A DNA stretch of 64,000 nt, taken from positions 919,501 to 983,500 of the forward strand of contig NZ_CP019426.1 of the NCBI RefSeq assembly GCF_009834515.1. Reading direction: 5' to 3'. The translations under genes and the position numbers were made by a program. Below, piece after piece: positions 56,327 to 64,000 of this stretch. This DNA comes from Pseudomonas sp. R84 (GTDB lineage: Bacteria; Pseudomonadota; Gammaproteobacteria; Pseudomonadales; Pseudomonadaceae). Every line of letters starts with the position of its first letter. Position 1 is the first letter of the stretch. The notes under the pieces are model-generated. The model was given only the letters and a program-made list of their open reading frames with translations, searched no databases and was not told where the DNA came from.

Positions 56327-57730
56327 ATGTCGACAGACAAGGTTTCTGTCCACGGCAGTTGGGCTAGCCGCTGGGTATTCATACTCGCCGCGACCGGTTC
56401 GGCCGTGGGACTGGGTAGTATCTGGAAGTTCCCCTACATGGTCGGGGTCTACGGCGGCGGTGCGTTCGTGCTGATGTTTCTGGCGTGCATCGCGCTGATC
56501 GGCATCCCGGTCATGCTCGCGGAAACCCTGATCGGCCGGCGCGCCCGGCAAAGTCCGGCGAACGCCTTGAAGGTGCTGGCGCTGGAAGCCGGGCACTCGG
56601 GCAAGTGGTCGTGGGGGGCCTTTGCCGGGATGATCACGGCATTGCTGATCCTGTCTTTCTATAGTGTGGTGGGCGGCTGGTCGCTGGACTACATCGTCGA
56701 TATGGGCCGCGGCGACTTCCAGGGCGCCACGGCCGATCAGGTCGGTGCGTATTTCGGCAATGTCATTTCCAATCCATGGCGTCTGACACTTTGGCATACG
56801 ATTTTTATGCTGCTGTCGGCCTTCGTCATCGCCAAAGGCGTGGTCGCCGGGCTTGAGCGCAGCCTGCGTATCATGATGCCGCTGCTGTTCGTGATGATCC
56901 TGGTACTGCTGGGTTACAGCATGACCACCGGGCATTTCATGGAAGGCGTGCATTTCATGTTCGACTTCCACCCGGAAAAAGTCCTCGACGGCTTGTTGCC
57001 GGCGATGGGGCATGCGTTCTTCTCGCTGAGTGTCGGTGTCGGCTCGATCATGATCTATGGCGCTTATATGCCGAAGAGTTCGTCGTTGTCGGGCACCGTT
57101 GTCGGCGTGGCATTGCTCGATACCTTTGTTTCGCTGATCGCCGGCCTGGCCTTGTTCCCGATTGTATTTGCCGGCGGCCTGAACCCTAGTGAAGGGCCGG
57201 GGCTGATGTTCGTCAGTCTGCCGTTTGCCTTTGGTAATGTGGCGTTCGGTCAGTTGATGGGCGTGGTGTTCTTTGTGCTGGTGGCGATTGCTGCCTGGAG
57301 TTCGGCGATCTCGCTTCTGGAACCGATGGTTGCCTATCTGGTTGAGCGCACGAAAGTCAGTCGCGCGTGGGTGACTTTCTGGCTGGCGTTCATCTGCTGG
57401 TTCGTTGGTCTGGGCACAGTGTTCTCCTTCAATATCTGGAAGGAGGCCAAATTTTTCGTGAACGAAGGCGGGATGTTCCACCTCTACCAATGGGGCGCGC
57501 AGAGCGGTCTGGACTTCTTTGGCGTGATAGATTTCTTCACCTCGCGGATCATGTTGCCGCTCGGTGGTCTGTGTTTCGTGCTGTTTGCCGGATGGGTGAT
57601 GGGGCGTGAAGCGGTACGCGACGAGTTGTCGATCCGCAATCCGGCACTGTTCGCCCTGTCTTTGTTTTTGATGCGCTACGTGGCGCCTATCGGCATTGTT
57701 GTAGTGTTTGCCGCTCAGCTCTGGAAGTAA
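56327..57730 (+). CDS. Sodium-dependent transporter, SNF family
   Basis: 467 residues with ~12 hydrophobic segments. Sodium/substrate block GSAVGLGSIWKFPYMVGVYG, GGAFVLMF, plus later GVGSIMIYGAYMPKSSSLSG and WSSAISLLEPMVAYLVE, typical of bacterial LeuT/MhsT-type NSS carriers. Imports an amino acid with sodium; the substrate is not indicated. Divergent from smpB. Confidence 0.9.
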   Translation: MSTDKVSVHGSWASRWVFILAATGSAVGLGSIWKFPYMVGVYGGGAFVLMFLACIALIGIPVMLAETLIGRRARQSPANALKVLALEAGHSGKWSWGAFAGMITALLILSFYSVVGGWSLDYIVDMGRGDFQGATADQVGAYFGNVISNPWRLTLWHTIFMLLSAFVIAKGVVAGLERSLRIMMPLLFVMILVLLGYSMTTGHFMEGVHFMFDFHPEKVLDGLLPAMGHAFFSLSVGVGSIMIYGAYMPKSSSLSGTVVGVALLDTFVSLIAGLALFPIVFAGGLNPSEGPGLMFVSLPFAFGNVAFGQLMGVVFFVLVAIAAWSSAISLLEPMVAYLVERTKVSRAWVTFWLAFICWFVGLGTVFSFNIWKEAKFFVNEGGMFHLYQWGAQSGLDFFGVIDFFTSRIMLPLGGLCFVLFAGWVMGREAVRDELSIRNPALFALSLFLMRYVAPIGIVVVFAAQLWK

Positions 57731-57737
57731 CGCTTAC

Positions 57738-58172
57738 ATGACGACACATATTCAACGATCGGCGTTGCTGCCGTACCCGGCGCAATTTCTCTACGACCTG
57801 GTCAACGACGTGGCCCGCTACCCGGAATTTCTGCCGTGGTGCTCGGCTGCCGAAGTGCTGGAAAGCTCGCCGGAGCATATGCGCGCCAGCGTTGGCGTGG
57901 CCAAGGGCGGCCTTAGCCAGCATTTTGTCACGCGCAATACATTGGTGCCGGGACAGTCGATCGAGATGAACCTTGAAGAGGGGCCGTTCAATCAACTGCA
58001 CGGCGTCTGGGTGTTCAAGGCGTTGAACGAGAAGGCCTGCAAGATCAGTCTGGATCTGTCGTTCGACTATGCCGGGCCGCTGGTGCGCGCCACGTTGGGT
58101 CCGCTGTTCAATCAGGCGGCCAATACGCTGGTGGATGCGTTCTGTCAGCGCGCCAAGCAGATACATGGTTGA
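57738..58172 (+). CDS. ratA: RatA-family START protein (ubiquinone-binding/ribosome association)
   Basis: 144 residues from ATG 57738. QRSALLPYPAQFLYDLVNDV, ARYPEFLPWC, LVPGQSIEMNLEEGPFNQLH and a final ALPLFNQAANTLVDAFCQRA-like helix match the COQ10/RatA START family. In E. coli RatA blocks 70S assembly; Coq10 homologues bind ubiquinone. Overlaps rnfH by 8 bases as in many gammaproteobacteria. Confidence 0.92.
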   Translation: MTTHIQRSALLPYPAQFLYDLVNDVARYPEFLPWCSAAEVLESSPEHMRASVGVAKGGLSQHFVTRNTLVPGQSIEMNLEEGPFNQLHGVWVFKALNEKACKISLDLSFDYAGPLVRATLGPLFNQAANTLVDAFCQRAKQIHG

Positions 58173-58479
58173 ACCGGTGATCGAGATAGAAGTGGTGTAC
58201 GCGGCCGTGGATCGTCAGGTTTTACGCGCTGTCAGCGTAAATGAGGGCGCCACGGTGCGGGCTGCGGTGCTTGCATCGGGTATTGGTAGCGAGTTTCCTG
58301 AGCTGAATCTGGCGGAGTGCCCGCTGGGCATCTTTGGAAAAGTAGTTGCTGACCCGGATTCACGGGTGATTCAGGCGGGAGATCGCATCGAGATTTATCG
58401 CCCGTTGCTTGCCGATCCTAAAGAGGTACGGCGCTTGCGGGCGGCCAAGGCTGCCGAAGCCAAGGCTCGAAACGCGTAA
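58165..58479 (+). CDS. rnfH: RnfH-family ubiquitin-like protein (RatB)
   Basis: 104 residues from ATG 58165. IEIEVVYAAVDRQVLRAVSV, GATVRAAVLASGI, ECPLGIFGKVVADPDSRVIQ and DRIEIYRPLLADPKEVRRLR, the ubiquitin-like RnfH fold and its PLxxDPKxxRRxRA end. Called RatB when paired with ratA. Function still uncertain. Confidence 0.92.
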   Translation: MVEPVIEIEVVYAAVDRQVLRAVSVNEGATVRAAVLASGIGSEFPELNLAECPLGIFGKVVADPDSRVIQAGDRIEIYRPLLADPKEVRRLRAAKAAEAKARNA

Positions 58480-58497
58480 AAGCCAAATCACAGGCAA

Positions 58498-58526
58498 TAA
58501 AAAACCCGGTATTTCCGGGTTTTTTA
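58498..58526. terminator. Bidirectional terminator
   Basis: ACCCGG-TATTT-CCGGGT hairpin with A run on the left and seven T on the right, between convergent rnfH and bamE. Confidence 0.85.
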
Positions 58527-58538
58527 TTGCCTCGCAAA

Positions 58539-59066
58539 TTATTGCGGCGAGGTGTCCAGCGGCTCTGGTGTCGGAACCGGAACGGTTTCCACACCATCGA
58601 CGTCCTTCTGGATCTGATCCAGCAAGGAACCTGGCTTGACCGGTTTTTCCGGTTCTGGCTTCTCGGCGTTTTCAGCAGGAGTCGACACGGTCGTGCCACT
58701 GTCCTTGCCGAGAATGGCTTCGTCACGGCTTACGCCCGGCATAAAGTCACCGGACAGGCTGACAAGCTGGTCGTTTGAGTTGAAAATAACGCTGACGCGT
58801 TCCTGTTGGCGTTCACCGCCACCCGGTTGCAGGCTGTACAGATAATCCCAGCGATCGGCATGGAACGTGTCGACAAGCAGAGGGTTACCCATGATAAACC
58901 GTACTTGCGGCCGGGTCATTCCCGGGCGTAACTGGTCTATCATGTCCTGCGTGACGACATTGCCCTGCTGGATGTCGATTTTGTAAACCCCGGGGAATGA
59001 ACAACCGGCGAGTGCGAGCAGTCCCACAAAGGTGAAACTGGTTAGCAAGAGCTTGGTGTTTTGCAT
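58539..59066 (-). CDS. bamE: Outer membrane lipoprotein OmlA/BamE
   Basis: 175 residues. Lipoprotein signal with lipobox LLALAGC (Cys at ~22), then [40 protein letters not shown] and DRWDYLYSL, the SmpA/OmlA core. The C-terminal third is acidic/Pro-rich ([12 protein letters not shown]), longer than E. coli BamE but usual in Pseudomonas. Part of the Bam outer-membrane assembly complex. Divergent from fur. Confidence 0.93.
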   Translation of the reverse strand: MQNTKLLLTSFTFVGLLALAGCSFPGVYKIDIQQGNVVTQDMIDQLRPGMTRPQVRFIMGNPLLVDTFHADRWDYLYSLQPGGGERQQERVSVIFNSNDQLVSLSGDFMPGVSRDEAILGKDSGTTVSTPAENAEKPEPEKPVKPGSLLDQIQKDVDGVETVPVPTPEPLDTSPQ

Positions 59067-59163
59067 CGGTGGGCGACTTCCACTATCTTGGCTGGGACAA
59101 CGTAAACGCCGATCATACCCGCATTAAGAGAAGCTGCGAAGCAGCATCGCGAGAAAGCTGACC

Positions 59164-59568
59164 ATGGTTGAAAATAGCGAACTACGCAAAGCCGGCCTTA
59201 AAGTGACCCTGCCACGGGTCAAGATCCTGCAAATGCTCGACTCCACCGAGCAGCGTCACATGAGTGCCGAGGACGTCTACAAGGCGTTGATGGAAGCTGG
59301 CGAGGACGTCGGTCTGGCCACGGTTTACCGTGTTCTGACCCAGTTCGAAGCGGCTGGCCTCGTGGTCCGTCACAACTTCGACGGCGGCCACGCGGTATTT
59401 GAACTGGCTGACGGTGGCCACCACGACCATATGGTCAACGTGGAAACCGGTGAAGTCGTCGAATTCGTCAGCATTGAAATCGAAAAGCTTCAGAAGGCAA
59501 TTGCCGAGGAGCACGGTGTCGAGTTGGTGGATCACAACCTGGTGCTGTACGTGCGCAAGAAAAAGTAA
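59164..59568 (+). CDS. fur: Ferric uptake regulator Fur
   Basis: 134 residues. ENSELRKAGLKVTLPRVKIL, HMSAEDVYKALMEAGEDVGL, ATVYRVLTQFEAAGLVVRHN (recognition helix), and metal-binding HHDHMVNVETGEVVEFVS with EEHGVELVDHNLVLYV. Lacks a C-terminal Cys-X2-Cys pair, as in Pseudomonas Fur. Iron-dependent repressor. bamE-fur divergent pairing is standard in Pseudomonas. Confidence 0.95.
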   Translation: MVENSELRKAGLKVTLPRVKILQMLDSTEQRHMSAEDVYKALMEAGEDVGLATVYRVLTQFEAAGLVVRHNFDGGHAVFELADGGHHDHMVNVETGEVVEFVSIEIEKLQKAIAEEHGVELVDHNLVLYVRKKK

Positions 59569-59602
59569 GCATGTCGCGCGAATTTCACATTCGCGAAACG
59601 AA

Positions 59603-59628
59603 CGAAGGCGACCCAAGGGTCGCCTTCG
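59603..59628. terminator. Hairpin between fur and recN
   Basis: GAAGGCGACC-CAAG-GGTCGCCTTC, ten perfect base pairs, between convergent genes. The T run is weak. Confidence 0.7.
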
Positions 59629-59643
59629 TGCTTTCTGTCGTTG

Positions 59644-61317
59644 TCAAACCTTGGCGGTGACAACCATTTTTTTCGCGTGAGCCAGGGATTCCTTGGTCAG
59701 ATCGATGCCGCCGAGCATGCGCGCCACTTCTTCTATACGGTCGTTCTTGCTCAGTTTGGAGACGGCGGTGTGAGTCGCCTCTTCACCGCGCACTTTGTGC
59801 ACAAACAAATGCTGATGACCCTGCGCTGCCACTTGCGGCAAGTGCGTGACGGTCAATACCTGGCCGCGATCGCCGAGACGGCGCAACAGTTGGCCGACAA
59901 TTTCTGCGGTCGGCCCACCGATGCCGACGTCCACTTCGTCGAATACCAGTGTCGGAACGCGGGATGTCTGCGCGGTGATCACCTGAATCGCCAGGCTGAT
60001 CCGTGACAGCTCGCCGCCGGAAGCGACTTTTGCCAGCGCCTTCAGCGGTTGCCCCGGGTTGGCGCTGACTAGCAATTCGACCTGCTCCAGCCCGTTGGGC
60101 AGCAATTCGTCGCTGCTATTGGCCTTCAGTTCGATAGTGAATCGACCACCCGGCATGCCCAGTCGCTGAATCTCCTGCTCAACCGCACTGGCGAGACTGC
60201 CGGCAGCCTGATGCCGCAAATCGCTCAGTTCCCGCGCCTTCTCTTGATAGTGGCGGGCGTATGAGGCCAGCTCTTCACCCAAGCGCTCGATGGATTCGTC
60301 ATTGGCGTTGAGGGTTTCGATTTCATCCAGCAGTTTCTGCTGCATTTCACCGACTTCGGTGGGTTGAATCCGATGCTTGCGCGCCAAGGTGTAGATCGCG
60401 TCGAGACGTTCTTCCAGATATTGCAGGCGCGCTGGATCGGCATCGAAGTTATCGAGGAAACGATTGAGTTCACCGACGGCCTCTTCGACCTGGATCTGCG
60501 CGCTGGTCAGCAAACTGCTGGCTTCGCCCAGTGCGCCAACGGAATTGTTCACGCTCGACAGGCGATTGAGGCTGGCGGTCAGCGCATTCAGCACATTGCC
60601 GGAATCGCTTTCGCTGCATTGCTCGACCACTTGCCGACAGATGCCTAGCAGGGTTTCAGCGTTGGTCAGGTTTTTGTGTTCCTGCTCCAGTTGCTCCAGT
60701 TCGTTATCGCCCAAGCCGAGATTTTCCAGCTCTTCCAGTTGATAGCTGAGTAATTGATGGCGGGCGCGTTGTTCGTCACCGGAATTGGAGAGACGTTCCA
60801 GCTCCTGGCGAGTCTGGCGCCAGCGCTGGGCGGCGAGTTGAACCTGGCGGGCAAGATCGTTGGCGCCGGCATATTCGTCCAGCAAGCGGCGATGAGTATC
60901 GGTTTTCAGCAGGGATTGGTGTTCGTGCTGGCTGTGGATATCGATCAACAACTCGCCCAATGACTTGAGGTCGCCGAGCGGGCAGGGCGTGCCATTGATG
61001 TATCCGCGTGAACGACCTTCCGAGGTGATTACCCGGCGCAGAATGCACGGGCCATCAGTATCCAGATCGCGCTCGGCCAGCCACGCGCTGGCTTCAGGAA
61101 TGTCCGCCAAATCAAAGGTCGCGAGGATATCTGCCTTGTCAGCGCCGGGACGGACCACGCCGCTGTCGGCGCGATCACCCAAGGTCAGGCCCAGTGCGTC
61201 GAGCATGATCGACTTGCCGGCGCCGGTTTCGCCCGTGATCACGCTCATCCCGCGATCGAGTTCGAGATCGAGATGTTCAACGATGGCGTAGTTATGTACG
61301 GACAGGTGCACCAGCAT
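59644..61317 (-). CDS. recN: DNA repair protein RecN
   Basis: 557 residues from ATG 61317 (MLVHLSVHNYAIVEHLDLEL). The long upstream in-frame extension across grpE is an artefact. Walker A GETGAGKSIMLDALGL, coiled-coil arms, signature KVASGGELSRISLAIQVITA, Walker B VPTLVFDEVDVGIGG and VLTVTHLPQVAAQG. SMC-like ATPase for double-strand break repair, usually SOS-induced. Full length. Confidence 0.95.
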   Translation of the reverse strand: MLVHLSVHNYAIVEHLDLELDRGMSVITGETGAGKSIMLDALGLTLGDRADSGVVRPGADKADILATFDLADIPEASAWLAERDLDTDGPCILRRVITSEGRSRGYINGTPCPLGDLKSLGELLIDIHSQHEHQSLLKTDTHRRLLDEYAGANDLARQVQLAAQRWRQTRQELERLSNSGDEQRARHQLLSYQLEELENLGLGDNELEQLEQEHKNLTNAETLLGICRQVVEQCSESDSGNVLNALTASLNRLSSVNNSVGALGEASSLLTSAQIQVEEAVGELNRFLDNFDADPARLQYLEERLDAIYTLARKHRIQPTEVGEMQQKLLDEIETLNANDESIERLGEELASYARHYQEKARELSDLRHQAAGSLASAVEQEIQRLGMPGGRFTIELKANSSDELLPNGLEQVELLVSANPGQPLKALAKVASGGELSRISLAIQVITAQTSRVPTLVFDEVDVGIGGPTAEIVGQLLRRLGDRGQVLTVTHLPQVAAQGHQHLFVHKVRGEEATHTAVSKLSKNDRIEEVARMLGGIDLTKESLAHAKKMVVTAKV

Positions 61318-61476
61318 AAAGGCCGCTCCCAAGCTAAAGGTCTGGTTATTTATACAGTGTTTCGTTTCGCGCTGACAATGCCCTCCCTTAGCTCGATTTG
61401 CTTGAACCGCAGATTTGCTTAGCTCATCGAGGAATGAAGATTCGACACTTTTTTGTAGGGTTAATGTTTGCAGGCC

Positions 61477-61506
61477 CTTGAAGCCTGATTTTGCGGCCCC
61501 ATATAT
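61477..61506 (+). promoter_or_regulatory. Sigma-32 heat-shock promoter of grpE
   Basis: CTTGAAG (61477-61483), 13-base spacer, CCCCATATAT (61497-61506). A near-perfect sigma-32 match about 50 bases upstream of grpE. Confidence 0.88.
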
Positions 61507-61557
61507 CGGGGCAGAAGCGCGAGTCAGGCTCGCGGACGAAATTGAAAGGAGAATTCT

Positions 61558-62124
61558 ATGGCTGACGAACAGACAGTAGATACGCAAAACCCAGAAGCCA
61601 ATCAGGCGCCCGAAGGTTCGGGTGATGACCTGGCGACCCGTGTACAAGTGCTCGAAGAGCAATTGGCCGCCGCGCAGGATCAATCTCTGCGTGTTGCTGC
61701 TGATCTGCAGAACGTCCGTCGCCGTGCCGAGCAGGACGTCGAGAAGGCGCACAAGTTTGCCCTGGAAAAATTTGCCGGCGACCTGTTGCCGATCGTCGAC
61801 AGCCTGGAGCGCGGCCTCGAGCTGTCGAACCCGGACGACGAAAGCATTCGTCCGATGCGCGAAGGCATTGAGCTGACGCTGAAAATGTTCCACGACACCC
61901 TCAAGCGTTATCAGCTGGAAGCGATCGATCCGCACGGCGAACCGTTCAACGCCGTTCAGCATCAAGCGATGGCCATGCAAGAAAGCGCCGACGTAGAACC
62001 GAACAGCGTTCTGAAGGTGTTCCAGAAGGGCTACCAGCTCAACGGTCGCCTGCTGCGTCCGGCCATGGTTGTGGTCAGCAAGGCGCCTGCGCCAATTTCG
62101 CCTTCGATTGACGAGAAGGCTTGA
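61558..62124 (+). CDS. grpE: Nucleotide exchange factor GrpE
   Basis: 188 residues; GGAGAA ribosome site. Disordered acidic start, long coiled coil ([40 protein letters not shown]), and C-terminal beta domain [20 protein letters not shown] with [20 protein letters not shown]. Releases ADP from DnaK. Second heat-shock promoter overlaps its stop. Confidence 0.95.
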   Translation: MADEQTVDTQNPEANQAPEGSGDDLATRVQVLEEQLAAAQDQSLRVAADLQNVRRRAEQDVEKAHKFALEKFAGDLLPIVDSLERGLELSNPDDESIRPMREGIELTLKMFHDTLKRYQLEAIDPHGEPFNAVQHQAMAMQESADVEPNSVLKVFQKGYQLNGRLLRPAMVVVSKAPAPISPSIDEKA

Positions 62125-62147
62125 AATTAGCCGCAAGGCCCCCATTT
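62120..62147 (+). promoter_or_regulatory. Sigma-32 promoter of dnaK overlapping grpE stop
   Basis: CTTGAAA (62120-62126), 13 bases, CCCCATTT (62140-62147). The TGA stop of grpE lies inside the -35 box. It gives dnaK its own heat-shock promoter. Confidence 0.82.
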
Positions 62148-62226
62148 AGAAGTCAAGCGTTTAAGTATTACCGCAGTCAGCCACCACTGCTGCGGCAAAA
62201 AAATCCAAAGTTTCGGGAGAGTTAAC

Positions 62227-64000
62227 ATGGGCAAAATTATCGGTATCGACCTGGGGACCACCAACTCCTGCGTCTCCGTGCTGGAAAATGGCAAAGCAAA
62301 AGTTATTGAAAACGCTGAAGGCGCGCGTACCACGCCGTCGATCATCGCTTACGCCAACGATGGCGAAATTCTGGTAGGTCAGTCGGCCAAGCGTCAGGCT
62401 GTGACCAACCCGCACAACACCCTGTACGCAGTAAAGCGTCTGATCGGTCGTCGTTTCGACGAAGAAGTTGTGCAGAAAGACATCCAGATGGTCCCTTACA
62501 AGATCGTCAAGGCTGACAACAACGACGCCTGGGTTGAAGTGAACGGCCAGAAAATGGCACCGCCACAAATCTCGGCTGAAATTCTGAAAAAGATGAAGAA
62601 GACCGCCGAAGACTACCTCGGCGAGACCGTGACCGAAGCGGTGATCACCGTTCCGGCCTACTTCAACGACAGCCAGCGTCAGGCGACCAAAGACGCCGGC
62701 CGCATCGCCGGTCTGGACGTAAAACGCATCATCAACGAACCGACCGCAGCTGCTCTGGCTTACGGTATGGACAAGGCCAAGGGCGATCACACCGTGATCG
62801 TTTATGACCTGGGTGGCGGTACCTTCGACGTTTCCGTGATCGAGATCGCTGAAGTTGATGGCGAGCACCAGTTCGAAGTTCTGGCCACCAACGGTGACAC
62901 GTTCCTCGGTGGTGAAGACTTTGACATTCGTCTGATCGACTACCTCGTTGACGAATTCAAGAAAGAAAGCGGCATGAACCTCAAAGGTGACCCGCTGGCC
63001 ATGCAGCGCCTGAAAGAAGCCGCTGAGAAAGCCAAGATCGAGCTGTCGTCCGCTCAGTCGACCGACGTCAACCTGCCGTACATCACTGCAGACGCGACCG
63101 GTCCTAAGCACCTGAACGTGAAGATCTCGCGTGCCAAGCTCGAAGCACTGGTTGAAGACCTGGTTCAGCGCACCATCGAACCTTGCCGCATCGCCATGAA
63201 AGACGCTGGTATGGACGTTGGCGCGATCAACGACGTGATTCTGGTCGGTGGTCAGACCCGTATGCCGCTGGTGCAGAAGCTGGTTACTGATTTCTTCGGT
63301 AAAGAAGCGCGTAAGGACGTTAACCCGGACGAAGCTGTTGCCATGGGTGCAGCGATTCAGGGCGCCGTTCTGGCCGGTGACGTGAAAGACGTTCTGCTGC
63401 TCGACGTCAGCCCGCTGACCCTGGGTATCGAAACCATGGGTGGCGTGATGACCGCGCTGATCGAGAAAAACACCACGATTCCTACCAAGAAATCGCAAGT
63501 GTTCTCGACTGCCGACGACAACCAGGGCGCTGTGACCATTCACGTGCTGCAGGGCGAGCGTAAGCAAGCCACTCAGAACAAGTCCCTGGGCAAGTTCGAC
63601 CTGGCCGACATTCCACCTGCTCCACGTGGCGTGCCGCAGATCGAAGTGACCTTCGACATCGACGCTAACGGCATCCTGCACGTTGGTGCGAAAGACAAGG
63701 CGACCGGCAAGACTCAGTCGATCGTGATCAAGGCCAACTCCGGTCTGTCCGACGAAGAAATCGAGCGCATGGTGCGTGACGCCGAAGCCAACGCTGAGGA
63801 AGACCGCAAGTTCGAAGAGCTGGCCGCTGCCCGTAACCAGGGTGATGCACTGGTTCACTCGACGCGCAAAATGATTGCTGACGCGGGCGACAAAGTCACC
63901 GCCGAAGAGAAGACTGCGATCGAAGCCGCTGTGGTTGCTCTGGAAGCCGCTGTCAAAGGCGACGACAAGGCTGCTATCGAAGCCAAGGTTGAAGAGCTGT
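62227..64000 (+). CDS. dnaK: Chaperone DnaK, 3'-truncated by window edge
   Basis: 591 codons seen, open at the window end. [72 protein letters not shown] and the substrate domain start [20 protein letters not shown] are all standard. The final ~45 residues including the lid end are outside. Works with GrpE and DnaJ. Confidence 0.97.
   Translation, partial: MGKIIGIDLGTTNSCVSVLENGKAKVIENAEGARTTPSIIAYANDGEILVGQSAKRQAVTNPHNTLYAVKRLIGRRFDEEVVQKDIQMVPYKIVKADNNDAWVEVNGQKMAPPQISAEILKKMKKTAEDYLGETVTEAVITVPAYFNDSQRQATKDAGRIAGLDVKRIINEPTAAALAYGMDKAKGDHTVIVYDLGGGTFDVSVIEIAEVDGEHQFEVLATNGDTFLGGEDFDIRLIDYLVDEFKKESGMNLKGDPLAMQRLKEAAEKAKIELSSAQSTDVNLPYITADATGPKHLNVKISRAKLEALVEDLVQRTIEPCRIAMKDAGMDVGAINDVILVGGQTRMPLVQKLVTDFFGKEARKDVNPDEAVAMGAAIQGAVLAGDVKDVLLLDVSPLTLGIETMGGVMTALIEKNTTIPTKKSQVFSTADDNQGAVTIHVLQGERKQATQNKSLGKFDLADIPPAPRGVPQIEVTFDIDANGILHVGAKDKATGKTQSIVIKANSGLSDEEIERMVRDAEANAEEDRKFEELAAARNQGDALVHSTRKMIADAGDKVTAEEKTAIEAAVVALEAAVKGDDKAAIEAKVEEL

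Noticed and set aside
56243..57490. 415-codon minus ORF over the SNF transporter
   Set aside because: Antisense shadow of a real membrane protein gene.
61318..62145. N-terminal extension of recN across grpE
   Set aside because: RecN has a conserved start at 61317; the extension is antisense to grpE.
62161..63858. 565-codon minus ORF over dnaK
   Set aside because: Known antisense artefact of dnaK codon bias; dnaK itself is beyond doubt.
1..64000. Insertion sequences or transposases
   Set aside because: No transposase gene or terminal inverted repeats with target duplication were seen; the prophage is the only mobile element.

Overview
The window is chromosomal DNA of a fluorescens-type Pseudomonas carrying an apparently complete, roughly 40 kb lambda-like (siphovirus-type) prophage. 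The genus call rests on host gene order and content: smpB, SNF transporter, ratA, rnfH, bamE/omlA divergent from fur, then recN, grpE and dnaK; an lldR, lldP, lutABC, dld lactate locus; a tmRNA with the tag frame ANDDQYGVALAA; and Pseudomonas-type repeats and DUF6124/DUF2252 genes. Host DNA is GC-rich, while several prophage accessory genes are clearly AT-rich.

Left host flank (1-6110): a PAP2 phosphatase (cut by the window edge), an ArnT-like membrane glycosyltransferase, a rimJ-like acetyltransferase broken by an in-frame TAA, a DUF6124 protein, a DUF2252 protein and an EamA transporter with a very His-rich tail.

Prophage (about 6116-46110): bounded by 21-bp direct repeats that are the T-arm/3' end of tmRNA. 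The functional ssrA gene sits at the right end, on the minus strand. From left to right: an AT-rich AAA-ATPase plus TOPRIM-like gene pair (candidate defence system), integrase and excisionase, a minus-strand operon with a phage CsrA and a LuxR-type HTH protein, a LexA/CI-like repressor with palindromic operators on both sides, a Cro/YdaS-like protein, a tightly overlapping early operon (Rha, HTH proteins, an O-like initiator with internal iterons, DnaC, DnaB), antiterminator Q, several morons, a lambda-type holin, HNH nuclease, HK97-type head genes (terS, terL, portal, protease, capsid, connectors), lambda-type tail genes (tail tube, G/GT chaperone with a G GGA AAG slippery site, tape measure, M, L, K, I, J), an S74-type fibre, a cell-wall hydrolase and Rz/Rz1. 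A minus-strand cassette next to attR holds a coiled-coil/membrane pair and a probable Panacea-type toxin-antitoxin pair.

Right host flank (46472-64000): a small exported protein; the lactate operon (Dld2-type dehydrogenase, LutCBA, LldP) with divergent LldR and a perfect palindromic operator; a REP-like inverted repeat; smpB; an SNF-family transporter; ratA-rnfH; bamE/fur; recN; then grpE and dnaK, each behind a good sigma-32 promoter. dnaK runs off the window.

Most interesting candidates: the ATPase/TOPRIM-like pair at attL, the Panacea pair and the coiled-coil pair at attR, a phage-borne CsrA, iterons inside the initiator gene, and a 12-bp palindrome repeated near the integration genes and the lysis region. 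No homology search was run. Family assignments come from motifs, length and gene order.
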